DNA of 64,000 bases from Candidatus Omnitrophota bacterium (GTDB lineage Bacteria > Omnitrophota > Gorgyraeia > 2-01-FULL-45-10): the NCBI GenBank assembly GCA_041650805.1, contig JBAZKM010000004.1, positions 139,819-203,818 of the forward strand. Reading direction: 5' to 3'. The notes under the pieces are model-generated. The model was not told the DNA's origin. It ran no database searches and saw only the letters and a list, made by a program, of their open reading frames with translations. Numbering within the stretch: position 1 is the first letter of the stretch; every line of letters begins with the position of its first letter. This document shows positions 43,425 to 50,951 of the stretch, piece by piece. The position numbers and the translations under genes were made by a program.

Positions 43425-45107
43425 ATGGAAAAAGTTACACCCACCAATTTTATCCGCGAGATCATCAACGAACACCTGGGTACGGGCAGGTTCGGCGGGA
43501 AGGTCCATACGCGGTTCCCGCCGGAACCGAACGGCTATCTCCACATAGGCCACGCCAAGGCCATCTGTCTCAGTTTCGGGATCGCCAGCGACTACGGCGG
43601 GATGTGCAACCTCAGGATGGACGACACGAATCCCGAAAAAGAGGAGATGGAATATGTAAATTCCATCATAGAAGATGTGCGCTGGCTCGGTTTTGACTGG
43701 GGTGACCGGTTATTCTACGCCTCCGATTATTTTGAGCAGCTCTATGCCTATGCCGAGCGTCTTATAGAGCTCGGGAAGGCATATGTCTGTGATCTGGACG
43801 CCGACCAGATACGGGAATATCGCGGGACGCTGAAGAAGCCTGGCAAAAACAGCCCATTCCGGGACCGCACGGTAGAGGAGAGCCTCGACCTCTTCCGGCG
43901 CATGCGGAAAGGGGAGTTCCCGGACGGGAGCAAGGTCCTCAGGGCGAAGATAGATATGGCGTCGGGGCATATAATAATGCGCGACCCCGTACTGTACAGG
44001 ATAAAGCGCGAGCACCATCACCGTACCGGCGACGCATGGTGCATCTACCCTATGTACGACTTCGCGCACTGCCTCTCGGATTCCATAGAAGGCATCACCC
44101 ATTCCATCTGCACCCTCGAATTCGAGAATAACCGCCCGCTGTATGACTGGATCCTCGACACCCTCGGCATATACCATCCGCAGCAGATAGAGTTCGCGCG
44201 CCTCAACCTCAGCAACACCGTACTCAGCAAGAGGAAGCTTCTGCAGCTGGTGACCGAGGCCCAGGTGAGCGGCTGGGATGACCCGCGCATGCCGACACTG
44301 TCAGGTCTGAGACGCAGAGGATATACACCTTCTTCCATCCGCGCCTTCTGCGACGGTATAGGCGTCGCGAAGATGAACTCGATCGTAGATATCGCCGTAC
44401 TGGAAAATGGCATACGGGAGGAGTTGAATAAGACCGCCCCGCGCGCGATGGCGGTCTTACGTCCGCTGAAGCTGGTCATAACCAATTATCCTGAGGGGAA
44501 GTCGGAAGAGCTCGACGCCGTGAACAACCCGGAAGACCCGGCCATGGGGACGCGCAAGGTCCCGTTCAGCCGCGAGCTCTATATAGAACAGGACGACTTC
44601 CGCGAGACGCCGCCGCCAAAATTCTTCCGGCTTTCGCCGGGAAGGGAAGTGCGCCTGCGTTACGCCTATTTCGTTAAATGTACCGATATGGTGAAAGACC
44701 GAAAGACGGGCGCGGTCACAGAGGTGCGGTGTACATATGACCCGGCGACCAGGGGAGGGGATTCACCCGACGGACGCAAGGTGAAGGCGACGCTCCACTG
44801 GGTAAGCGCCCCGCACGCCATAGATGCCGAGGTGCGGCTATACGGCCCGTTATTCACGAAACGGGAACCGGATGATGCGCCGGAAGGCGCCGGTTTCAGG
44901 TCAAACCTGAATCCTAAGTCGCTCGAGGTCCTGACCGATGCGAAACTCGAGCCCTCGCTTAAAGACGCGAAGAGCGGGATCCGGTACCAGTTCGAGCGCA
45001 TGGGGTATTTCTATGAGGACCCGGTAATGGCCCCCGGCGGGAAGAAGGTCTTCAACAGGATAGTCACGCTCAAGGATGAGTGGGCAAAGATAGAGAAAAA
45101 AGGTTGA
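43425..45107 (+). CDS. glnS: Glutaminyl-tRNA synthetase
   Basis: The 560-residue enzyme shows [19 protein letters not shown] (HIGH), [38 protein letters not shown] (Gln-tRNA recognition), NTVLSKRKL (KMSKS) and a bacterial two-barrel C-terminal anticodon domain. It charges tRNA-Gln directly; the tRNA-Gln gene begins 54 bases after this stop. Presence of GlnRS implies that the transamidation route is not the sole source of Gln-tRNA. GlnRS is patchy in bacteria and usually thought to have come by transfer from eukaryotes. Confidence 0.95.
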   Translation: MEKVTPTNFIREIINEHLGTGRFGGKVHTRFPPEPNGYLHIGHAKAICLSFGIASDYGGMCNLRMDDTNPEKEEMEYVNSIIEDVRWLGFDWGDRLFYASDYFEQLYAYAERLIELGKAYVCDLDADQIREYRGTLKKPGKNSPFRDRTVEESLDLFRRMRKGEFPDGSKVLRAKIDMASGHIIMRDPVLYRIKREHHHRTGDAWCIYPMYDFAHCLSDSIEGITHSICTLEFENNRPLYDWILDTLGIYHPQQIEFARLNLSNTVLSKRKLLQLVTEAQVSGWDDPRMPTLSGLRRRGYTPSSIRAFCDGIGVAKMNSIVDIAVLENGIREELNKTAPRAMAVLRPLKLVITNYPEGKSEELDAVNNPEDPAMGTRKVPFSRELYIEQDDFRETPPPKFFRLSPGREVRLRYAYFVKCTDMVKDRKTGAVTEVRCTYDPATRGGDSPDGRKVKATLHWVSAPHAIDAEVRLYGPLFTKREPDDAPEGAGFRSNLNPKSLEVLTDAKLEPSLKDAKSGIRYQFERMGYFYEDPVMAPGGKKVFNRIVTLKDEWAKIEKKG

Positions 45108-45132
45108 AAAAGCGCCCCGGAGCGTGTACTAT
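45104..45132 (+). promoter_or_regulatory. Possible promoter of tRNA-Gln
   Basis: TTGAAA (45104-45109), overlapping the glnS stop, and TACTAT (45127-45132) are 17 bases apart. Transcription would begin near 45139, about 23 bases before the mature tRNA. Read-through from glnS is an alternative source. Confidence 0.45.
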
Positions 45133-45161
45133 TTTATGATACAACTTGTTGCGGCATCCGC

Positions 45162-45235
45162 TGGGAGGTGGTGTAATGGTAACACAGATGGCTCTGGACC
45201 ATCCGTTCTTGGTTCGAATCCAAGCCTCCCAGCCA
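45162..45235 (+). tRNA. tRNA-Gln (anticodon CUG)
   Basis: Acceptor TGGGAGG pairs with CCTCCCA, the D arm is GTGTAATGGTAACAC, the anticodon arm GATGG-CTCTGGA-CCATC gives CUG, and the T arm is TTGG-TTCGAAT-CCAA. Discriminator G73 and an encoded CCA are present; U1-A72 and G73 are GlnRS identity elements. The encoded GCCA end also forms the base of the hairpin that follows. Confidence 0.95.
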
Positions 45236-45260
45236 AAATTTTGCAGAGCAAAATTTTGGC
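45232..45260. repeat. Perfect 13-bp hairpin starting in the tRNA-Gln 3' end
   Basis: GCCAAAATTTTGC, loop AGA, GCAAAATTTTGGC. The first four bases are the discriminator and CCA of tRNA-Gln. No T-run follows, so it is not a typical intrinsic terminator. Confidence 0.9.
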
Positions 45261-45262
45261 GT

Positions 45263-45314
45263 CCCGAGCAAGCTCAAAAAATTTCAATGAATTTTTTGAG
45301 CAAGAATGCTCGGG
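45263..45314. repeat. Nested two-stem hairpin in tRNA-Gln/tRNA-Leu spacer
   Basis: The outer stem is CCCGAGCA with TGCTCGGG (8 bp); the inner stem is GCTCAAAAAATT with AATTTTTTGAGC (12 bp), loop TCAATG, with asymmetric 1- and 5-base gaps between stems. A weaker GCAGC/GCTGC pair follows at 45315-45336. Confidence 0.9.
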
Positions 45315-45351
45315 GCAGCCAATCTTTAGGCGCTGCAAAATTACTATTCCC

Positions 45352-45379
45352 TTGATTTTAGGTCAATTTTTACTATAAT
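45352..45379 (+). promoter_or_regulatory. Promoter of tRNA-Leu
   Basis: TTGATT (45352-45357) and TATAAT (45374-45379) are 16 bases apart; the start would be near 45386, about 20 bases ahead of the tRNA. It suggests tRNA-Leu can be made independently of tRNA-Gln. Confidence 0.65.
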
Positions 45380-45406
45380 GTAATCCCTTATCGTTTTTGA
45401 AGCTTT

Positions 45407-45491
45407 GCGGAGATGGTGGAACTGGCAGACACGCATGTTTGAGGGGCATGTGGGGCAACCCATGGGGGTTCAAATCCCCCTCTCCGCACCA
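45407..45491 (+). tRNA. tRNA-Leu (anticodon GAG)
   Basis: Class II tRNA: acceptor GCGGAGA/TCTCCGC, anticodon arm CATGT-TTGAGGG-GCATG giving GAG, a long variable arm with GGG/CCC stem, T arm GGGGG-TTCAAAT-CCCCC, discriminator A and encoded CCA. Confidence 0.95.
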
Positions 45492-45493
45492 CT

Positions 45494-45526
45494 AAATTTC
45501 GCCTTTGTTCACTTAAGGCGAAATTT
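45494..45526. repeat. Perfect 12-bp hairpin after tRNA-Leu
   Basis: AAATTTCGCCTT pairs with AAGGCGAAATTT across a 9-base loop. It begins two bases after the encoded CCA of tRNA-Leu. It is not followed by a T-run. Confidence 0.9.
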
Positions 45527-45527
45527 G

Positions 45528-45583
45528 TCCCGAAAGGGAAGCAATAAATTTTCGTAAGAAAATTTAAAAGAGTCCTTTCGGGA
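45528..45583. repeat. Nested two-stem hairpin in tRNA-Leu/tRNA-Glu spacer
   Basis: Outer stem TCCCGAAAGG/CCTTTCGGGA (10 bp, perfect); inner stem TAAATTTTC/GAAAATTTA (9 bp, perfect) with loop GTAA. Same design as the structure at 45263 but unrelated sequence. Confidence 0.9.
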
Positions 45584-45585
45584 TA

Positions 45586-45708
45586 ACATTTGCTGTAGTT
45601 TTACGGTAGGCAAATGTAGTTCGCATCTTAGGCACTTCAAAATTCTCTTCGATAATTTTGAAGTAAGATGCGAACGGAATTTGCATACAGGTAATAGGCA
45701 GCAAATTC
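45586..45708. repeat. Compound palindrome with mutually exclusive stems before tRNA-Glu
   Basis: The centre is a nested hairpin: GTTCGCATCTT (45619-45629)/AAGATGCGAAC (45665-45675) outside ACTTCAAAATT/AATTTTGAAGT. It is flanked by ACATTTGC/GCAAATGT (45586-45593 with 45610-45617) and GAATTTGC/GCAAATTC (45677-45684 with 45701-45708). The inner arms of the two flanking hairpins can instead pair with each other (GCAAAT with ATTTGC), extending the central stem. Confidence 0.85.
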
Positions 45709-45710
45709 AC

Positions 45711-45788
45711 GGCCTCATCGTCTAGCCTGGTCTAGGACATATGGTTCTCAGCCATAAGACTGGGGTTCAAATCCCCATGGGGCTACCA
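45711..45788 (+). tRNA. tRNA-Glu (anticodon CUC)
   Basis: Acceptor GGCCTCA pairs with TGGGGCT (G-U at 1-72 and 5-68), anticodon arm TATGG-TTCTCAG-CCATA gives CUC, T arm TGGGG-TTCAAAT-CCCCA, discriminator A and encoded CCA. It reads GAG. The 3' end GCTACCA is also part of the terminator stem that follows. Confidence 0.92.
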
Positions 45789-45839
45789 AAATAATAAAAC
45801 CGCCTGGGTTCACTCCCGGCGGTTTTTTATTTTGGTAGC
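45782..45839 (+). terminator. Long intrinsic terminator fused to the tRNA-Glu 3' end
   Basis: Bases 45782-45804 (from the acceptor GCT through ACCA to AAAACCGCC) pair with 45818-45839 (GGCGG, six T, then TATTTTGGTAGC) over 22 bp with one bulged T, and the loop adds GGG/CCC. The six-T run after GGCGG gives a normal Rho-independent terminator if only the top of the stem forms. The spacer from here to 45971 holds no further gene and no clear promoter. Confidence 0.85.
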
Positions 45840-45971
45840 TGCTGAAGGATTTGAAGCCAAATTTCGCCGGCCACTTCCGTTTTGCCTTGCCCGCGGCCTG
45901 TTCTTGTAGTATCCTATTATTGAAAATCGAGCGGCAGTTCAGCCGAAAAAAAATCCCAGGAGCGGTGGATA

Positions 45972-48683
45972 GTGAGACCCGAGAGACACGCCTATAATCT
46001 GACCCCCGAAGAGACGGCCGGTTCTTTGCGATCCGATACGGGATCCGGCATAACGCAGGAAGAGGCCGCCGGGCGCATTGCGAAATCCGGCCTTAACCGT
46101 CTGGTGGGGAAGAAGCCGGTCAGCCCGGTCACCATATTCCTGGACCAGTTCAAAGATTTCATAATATTGATCCTTATAGGCGCCGCGCTCGTCTCCGGAT
46201 TTTTACAGGAATGGATCGACGCCCTTGCCATAATCGGCATAGTACTGCTTAACGCGATCCTCGGCTTCATCCAGGAATATCGCGCCGAGAAGTCGCTCGC
46301 CGCCCTCAAGAAATTGGCCTCCCCCAGCTCAAAGGTCATACGGGACGGCCGCCACGCCGTTATCCCGTCCTACAACCTTGTCCCGGGGGACCTGGTGGAG
46401 CTGGAGGCGGGCGACCACGTGCCCGCAGATAGCCGCCTCGTATGGGTCTCCTCGAATTTCAGCGTCCTGGAGGCGAGCCTCACCGGAGAATCGACCCCTG
46501 TCCTCAAGACGATACTGGCGCTGGAAGAGAAGGACGTCCCGCTGGCCGACCGCGCGAATATGGTCTATATGGGCACCTCCGTCGCCTCAGGGAAGGCGAG
46601 GGCGATCATCATAGATACCGGCATGAATACCGAGCTGGGCAAGATCGCCGGGATGATACAGGAGTCGGGGCGCGAGATAACGCCGCTACAGAAGAAGCTC
46701 GAAGAGTTCGGCAAATGGATCGTCTATATATGTTTTGTGCTGGTAGCCCTCGTCTTCCTCCTTGAGTGGCTGCGCGGCGGGAAGCTCGTCGAGGTATTCC
46801 TGACCGCCGTAAGCCTCGCAGTGGCCGCCATCCCGGAAGGGTTGCCTGCCGTAGTGACCATCGCCCTGGCATTGGGCGTCCAGCGGATGATAAAGCGGAA
46901 TGCGCTCATAAGAAAGCTCCCTTCCGTAGAGACATTGGGCTGTGCCACCGTCATATGCTCCGATAAGACCGGCACGCTGACCAAGAATGAGATGACGGTG
47001 CAGGCGGCCTTTGCCGATAATTCCGTCTTTAAGGTTACGGGCATCGGCTATGCCCCGGAAGGAGAATTCCTGATGAGTGGGAAGTCCGTTAAGGCCGGCG
47101 ACTATCCTGTATTGGAAAAGACGCTGAGGTGTTCCGCGCTTTGTAACGGGGCCCAGCTGGTCAAAGAGAAAGCGATCTTTAAGATAATAGGCGATCCTAC
47201 GGAAGGGGCGCTTTTGACGGCGGCCGCCAAGGCGGGCATGCTTAAGGAATCTCTCGAGAAAGTATCGGTATTCGTGGATGAGATACCGTTCGATTCCGAG
47301 CGCAAGAAGATGACGGTGTTGCGCAGGGAAGGCGGCAGGGTCTTTGCTTTTGTGAAGGGCGCGCCGGACATATTACTGGATGATTGCGCTTATATCGAAG
47401 AAGGCGGCGCGGCGAGAGAGATAAGGGAAGAAGATAAAAAGAAGATATTGAAAGCCAACGGCGAGTTCGCGGATTCTGCCATGCGCGTACTGGCTTTTGC
47501 CTATCGCGCACTGGAAGGGGACGGCCGGCAGTATGATATGAGATCGGTCGAGACGGGGCTCACATTTATCGGGCTCATGGCGATGATCGATCCTCCGCGT
47601 CCAGAAGTGAAAGAGGCGATCATGCAGTGCCGGGAGGCCGGGATCAGGACCGTCATGATAACCGGGGACCATAAGAATACAGCCGTCGCCATTGCCAGAG
47701 AGCTCGGCTTCTACAAAGAAGATTCCATGGCCCTCTCCGGGGAGGAATTGGACGGCCTCGGGGATGAGGAGCTTTTGAATAAGATAGAGAGGATACCTGT
47801 ATATGCCAGGGTCTCCCCGGAGCATAAGCTGAGGATAGTGAAGGCGTGGCGCAGTAGAGGCCACGTCGTCGCGATGACCGGCGACGGGGTCAACGACGCC
47901 CCCGCGGTAAAAGAGGCGGATATCGGCGTCGCCATGGGCATAACGGGCACGGATGTCACAAAAGAAGTATCGGACATGGTCGTCACGGACGATAATTTCG
48001 CGTCGATAGTCAACGCGGTGGAAGAGGGCAGGGGCATATATGATAACATCAAAAAGTTCGTGCACTATCTCCTGTCGTGTAATACCGGCGAGATACTGGT
48101 CATGTTCACCGCTTCCCTGGCGGGCCTGCCCGTGCCTCTTTTACCGATCCATATCTTATGGGTCAACCTTGTGACCGACGGCCTGCCCGCCCTGGCGCTC
48201 GGGGTGGATCCGGTAGATCCCAAAGTCATGCAGCGACCTCCCCGGAAGTTCAATGAGCCGGTGATCACCGGGCAGAGGGGGCTCATGATGCTGATGCAGG
48301 GCGCCTTCATTGCGTTCTGCAGTTTGCTGGCATTCAGTTTTGTCCTCTTCGTAGAGAAGGAGGGGTTGGGCCGCGCCAGGACAGCGGCATTCATAGTGCT
48401 CGGGTGTTCACAGCTCTTCCACTCCTTTAACTGCCGCAGCATGACGGAGTCGATCTTTAAGATCGGTCTCTTCAGCAATAAAAAATTGATAGCCGCAACC
48501 CTTGTCTCGTTCCTGCTCCAGATGGGAGCGGTATATCTGCCGTTTTCGCAAAAGATATTCAAGACCGAACCGCTAAGCCTGTTCGATTGGCTTTTGGTAG
48601 TCACGATATCTTCATTCCCGCTCTGGGCAATGGAGATCTACAAGAGATTATCTCGCCAGACCCTCCAAATTACAGTTAATTAA
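45972..48683 (+). CDS. P2A-type cation-transporting ATPase (Ca2+-ATPase-like)
   Basis: The 903-residue pump has an N-terminal cation-ATPase domain, TGES actuator (SLTGESTPV), the phosphorylated D331 in CSDKTGTLTKNEMT, membrane helix M4 with AIPEGLPAVVTIALALG (Ca/Mn type PEGL), hinge MTGDGVNDAPAVKEADIGVAMG and six C-terminal helices including WVNLVTDGLPALALG. It exports divalent cation, most likely Ca2+ or Mn2+. GTG start with AGGAG 10 bases ahead. Promoter not clear; it stands alone after the tRNA terminator. Confidence 0.92.
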   Translation: MRPERHAYNLTPEETAGSLRSDTGSGITQEEAAGRIAKSGLNRLVGKKPVSPVTIFLDQFKDFIILILIGAALVSGFLQEWIDALAIIGIVLLNAILGFIQEYRAEKSLAALKKLASPSSKVIRDGRHAVIPSYNLVPGDLVELEAGDHVPADSRLVWVSSNFSVLEASLTGESTPVLKTILALEEKDVPLADRANMVYMGTSVASGKARAIIIDTGMNTELGKIAGMIQESGREITPLQKKLEEFGKWIVYICFVLVALVFLLEWLRGGKLVEVFLTAVSLAVAAIPEGLPAVVTIALALGVQRMIKRNALIRKLPSVETLGCATVICSDKTGTLTKNEMTVQAAFADNSVFKVTGIGYAPEGEFLMSGKSVKAGDYPVLEKTLRCSALCNGAQLVKEKAIFKIIGDPTEGALLTAAAKAGMLKESLEKVSVFVDEIPFDSERKKMTVLRREGGRVFAFVKGAPDILLDDCAYIEEGGAAREIREEDKKKILKANGEFADSAMRVLAFAYRALEGDGRQYDMRSVETGLTFIGLMAMIDPPRPEVKEAIMQCREAGIRTVMITGDHKNTAVAIARELGFYKEDSMALSGEELDGLGDEELLNKIERIPVYARVSPEHKLRIVKAWRSRGHVVAMTGDGVNDAPAVKEADIGVAMGITGTDVTKEVSDMVVTDDNFASIVNAVEEGRGIYDNIKKFVHYLLSCNTGEILVMFTASLAGLPVPLLPIHILWVNLVTDGLPALALGVDPVDPKVMQRPPRKFNEPVITGQRGLMMLMQGAFIAFCSLLAFSFVLFVEKEGLGRARTAAFIVLGCSQLFHSFNCRSMTESIFKIGLFSNKKLIAATLVSFLLQMGAVYLPFSQKIFKTEPLSLFDWLLVVTISSFPLWAMEIYKRLSRQTLQITVN

Positions 48684-48705
48684 TAAAAAAGCTTGATATC
48701 GTCTA

Positions 48706-48733
48706 TTTACGTTTTCCGTGCACGTGGTATACT
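48706..48733 (+). promoter_or_regulatory. Possible promoter of the RlpA-like gene
   Basis: TTTACG (48706-48711) and TATACT (48728-48733), 16 bases apart, precede the gene by about 43 bases. The same TATACT -10 box occurs in the next promoter at 49297. Confidence 0.5.
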
Positions 48734-48776
48734 TAGTGGTCGTTAAAAAATTAAAAAGTAGACCATAGTTACCACG

Positions 48777-49256
48777 ATGAAAAATACGAACAGATATCCA
48801 ATAACTATCTCTACCCTCCTTCTAATACTGATCTTAGAGGCGCTATGCTTCGTAAGGCCTTCCGAAATTTCGGCAACTACCGTCATCAAGAGCCCCCATG
48901 TACGCCAGGCAGGATATGCCAGTTACTATTCGTATGAATGCGCACATCAGCCGATGGCGAACGGAAAGGCATTCGACCCGGAGAAGAGGACGTGCGCAAG
49001 CTGGTTCTATGATTTTGGCACCGTCCTTCTCGTCAGGAGCCTCGATACGGGCCTGACCACAGAAGTGGTGGTGACAGACCGCGGCCCGAATAAAAGGTTT
49101 GTCAGGAAAGGGCGTATCATAGATCTCTCTATGAGGGCATTCAAAGATATATGTGACACGGAGAGAGGGCTTACCAGGGTAGAGATAATGGTGAGATCGA
49201 TGCCTTCACGCGCGATGACCGCAAACCGCAATCCCCGCATAATAAAGTCCGAATAA
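48777..49256 (+). CDS. RlpA-like double-psi beta-barrel protein, exported
   Basis: A signal-anchor (ITISTLLLILILEALCF) leads into a single RlpA-type barrel: GYASYYSYECAHQPMANGKAFDPEKRTCAS, FGTVLLVRSLDTGLTTEVVVTDRGPNKRFVRKGRIIDLSMRAF, with the conserved Asp in DRGP. RlpA proteins are septal or cell-wall lytic transglycosylases acting on denuded glycan strands. There is no SPOR domain, and two Cys could form a disulfide. It is 159 residues. No Shine-Dalgarno is visible at the start. Confidence 0.85.
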   Translation: MKNTNRYPITISTLLLILILEALCFVRPSEISATTVIKSPHVRQAGYASYYSYECAHQPMANGKAFDPEKRTCASWFYDFGTVLLVRSLDTGLTTEVVVTDRGPNKRFVRKGRIIDLSMRAFKDICDTERGLTRVEIMVRSMPSRAMTANRNPRIIKSE

Positions 49257-49273
49257 AAATCTTCGTAAATGGA

Positions 49274-49302
49274 TTGACTTTTTCACGTTTATTGGGTATA
49301 CT
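49274..49302 (+). promoter_or_regulatory. Sigma70-like promoter of the ROK gene
   Basis: TTGACT (49274-49279) and TATACT (49297-49302) with a 17-base spacer. Transcription would start near 49309, giving a leader of about 75 bases before ATG 49384. A palindrome overlaps the predicted start site. Confidence 0.75.
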
Positions 49303-49311
49303 TTGTAAAAA

Positions 49312-49324
49312 GTTAGTTACTAAC
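49312..49324. promoter_or_regulatory. Candidate operator at the ROK promoter
   Basis: GTTAGTTACTAAC is a perfect 13-base palindrome with central T, flanked by AAAAA on the left and AATTTTT on the right. It lies at the expected transcription start, the position for a repressor. The adjacent gene encodes a ROK protein with a DNA-binding N-terminus, so autorepression is the simplest reading. Confidence 0.6.
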
Positions 49325-49383
49325 AATTTTTCCAGTTAACCTCTGTATGCAAATTATATTACGTGAATGGAAAAGTTAAGTAA

Positions 49384-50550
49384 ATGGAAATAGAGCACGA
49401 AAGGTTATATACCCACCACGCCCTATCCGATAACGAACGGAAAAATCTCACCATACTGGAAACTATAAGAAAGAAAGGCCCCCTCTCTATATCGGGCATA
49501 TCTCAGCTCACAGGTATAGACGCGGCCTCGATCTCGGAATCTCTCAAAGGTTATCTGAAGAAAGGGTTGATATCCGAAAGGGAGGCCTCCTCCTCAGGTA
49601 AAAATGCTTCGCCGTTGATCGGATTGAACGCCGCGGGGGCTTATCTCATCGGCGTCGATGCCGGGGCCGGCTATATAAGGGCGGTGCTGACAGACCTCTC
49701 GCTGGATGTGAAGGAGAAGGCCGTATCCGAAAAGCCGTCCAGGCCTGAGGAAGTTGCAGCCGGAGCGGCCGATACCGTCCTGGGGCTCATAGAAAAGAGC
49801 GGCGTAAAAAGATCGGCGATAAAGGCCATAGGTATCGGCACGTGCGACCCGGAACGCACCGGGATATGCGGCGTTATGGAAAAGAGGACGGGGATAGGGA
49901 CGTACACAGGGACAGACGCGGCATGCGCGGCATCTGGGGAGAAGCGCCTCAACGCTGAAGCGGATGTCGAGAACCTTCTCTACATGCATTCCGATGTCGG
50001 GTGCGGGATAGTGGTGAGCGGAGACATATATTTCGGGGCCGACGGCGGCGCGGGCGGGATGCGGGCATCGGGCGAAGAGAGATCGGGTGCGGCGGAGAGC
50101 CTCTTTTTCGAAGAGTCGAAATACCTCAGGCCCTGGGGCGGGGACCTGGGAATAGTCAGGGTGGCGCGAAGAGAGGTCGAACGGGGCGTCGGCACAAAGA
50201 TAGTGGCTCTCGCGAGAGGGAATATAAACAGCATAACCAAAGAGGTGGTCATCGACGCCGCGCATGACAAAGACGATGTGGCCCTCGATATCATAAAGAG
50301 CGCCGCCATGAACCTCGGCATACGCATAGCTTATCTGGTGAATCTCTTTAACCCCGAGGCTGTTGTCATAGGGGGCGGGATAGAGAAGGCCGGAGAGATA
50401 GTGCTAGGCCCCATAAGAGAGAGCGTCAGGAAGTTCGCCTTTTCGAAACAGGCGAATACCGTTAAGATACTGCCGAGCGTACTCGGCAGGGATGCCGTTA
50501 GCATCGGTGCTGCGACGCTTGCGGCCAGGGAGATATTCTTAAAAGCATAA
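49384..50550 (+). CDS. ROK-family transcriptional regulator / sugar kinase homologue
   Basis: Residues 15-75 form a winged helix (ERKNLTILETIRKKGPLSISGISQLTGIDAASISESLKGYLKKGLISE), and the remainder is a ROK fold: LIGVDAGAGYIRAVLTDLS, AIGIGTCDPERTG, GCGIVVSGDIYFGADGGAGG and VVIGGGIEKAGEIV. The combination is that of NagC/XylR/Mlc regulators that bind a sugar and release DNA. The usual ROK zinc motif (C-x-C-G-x2-G-C) is absent. Length 388 is normal. It may bind the palindrome at its own promoter. Confidence 0.85.
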   Translation: MEIEHERLYTHHALSDNERKNLTILETIRKKGPLSISGISQLTGIDAASISESLKGYLKKGLISEREASSSGKNASPLIGLNAAGAYLIGVDAGAGYIRAVLTDLSLDVKEKAVSEKPSRPEEVAAGAADTVLGLIEKSGVKRSAIKAIGIGTCDPERTGICGVMEKRTGIGTYTGTDAACAASGEKRLNAEADVENLLYMHSDVGCGIVVSGDIYFGADGGAGGMRASGEERSGAAESLFFEESKYLRPWGGDLGIVRVARREVERGVGTKIVALARGNINSITKEVVIDAAHDKDDVALDIIKSAAMNLGIRIAYLVNLFNPEAVVIGGGIEKAGEIVLGPIRESVRKFAFSKQANTVKILPSVLGRDAVSIGAATLAAREIFLKA

Positions 50551-50570
50551 AAAAACCGGTGAGGTAGCCT

Positions 50571-50930
50571 ATGCCAGAAGAACGAGCATGCATCATATGC
50601 GGTAAGACGTTCATACCGAATAAGTACAGGCCGAATCAGGCGATCTGCTCCTCTTTGGAATGCCAGTATCAGCGCCAGCTCGAAAACATGAAAAAATGGA
50701 GGGAGAGGAACCCCAATTATTTTAAATATAAAGAAAGTCAGGACTCGTCATGGAAAGAGACATGCAAACAGCGGTCGCTCGAATGGCGCAAGCGGCACCA
50801 GGAATACCTCAAGCTATACCGGGAGGAGCACAGGGACAGGCACCGCTCTTATATGAAAGAGTACATGAGAGAGTACAGGAGAAGAAGGACGGCTCCCGGC
50901 CAGGCAGGCGGGAAGGAAGACGAGGAGTAA
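50571..50930 (+). CDS. Small basic protein with Cys4 zinc-ribbon-like N-terminus
   Basis: The 119-residue protein starts ACIICGKTFIPNKYRPNQAICSSLECQ, with C7, C10, C26 and C31 as a probable zinc site, then a strongly basic helical region repeated in style: MKKWRERNPNYFK, SLEWRKRHQEYLKLYREEH, YMKEYMREYRRRR. Proteins with this layout occur in several uncultured phyla and are usually unannotated; nucleic-acid binding is plausible. It lies 21 bases after the ROK gene and the TolC gene follows 22 bases after it. Confidence 0.65.
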   Translation: MPEERACIICGKTFIPNKYRPNQAICSSLECQYQRQLENMKKWRERNPNYFKYKESQDSSWKETCKQRSLEWRKRHQEYLKLYREEHRDRHRSYMKEYMREYRRRRTAPGQAGGKEDEE

Positions 50931-50951
50931 CGGCATCGCTTTAAATACGTC

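Noticed and set aside
45124..45378. Open frames across the tRNA-Gln gene and spacer
   Set aside because: They run over a complete tRNA and its hairpins, have no ribosome site and encode no recognisable protein.
48693..48733. TTGATA with TATACT as promoter of the RlpA-like gene
   Set aside because: The spacer is 29 bases, too long; a closer but weaker TTTACG was listed instead.
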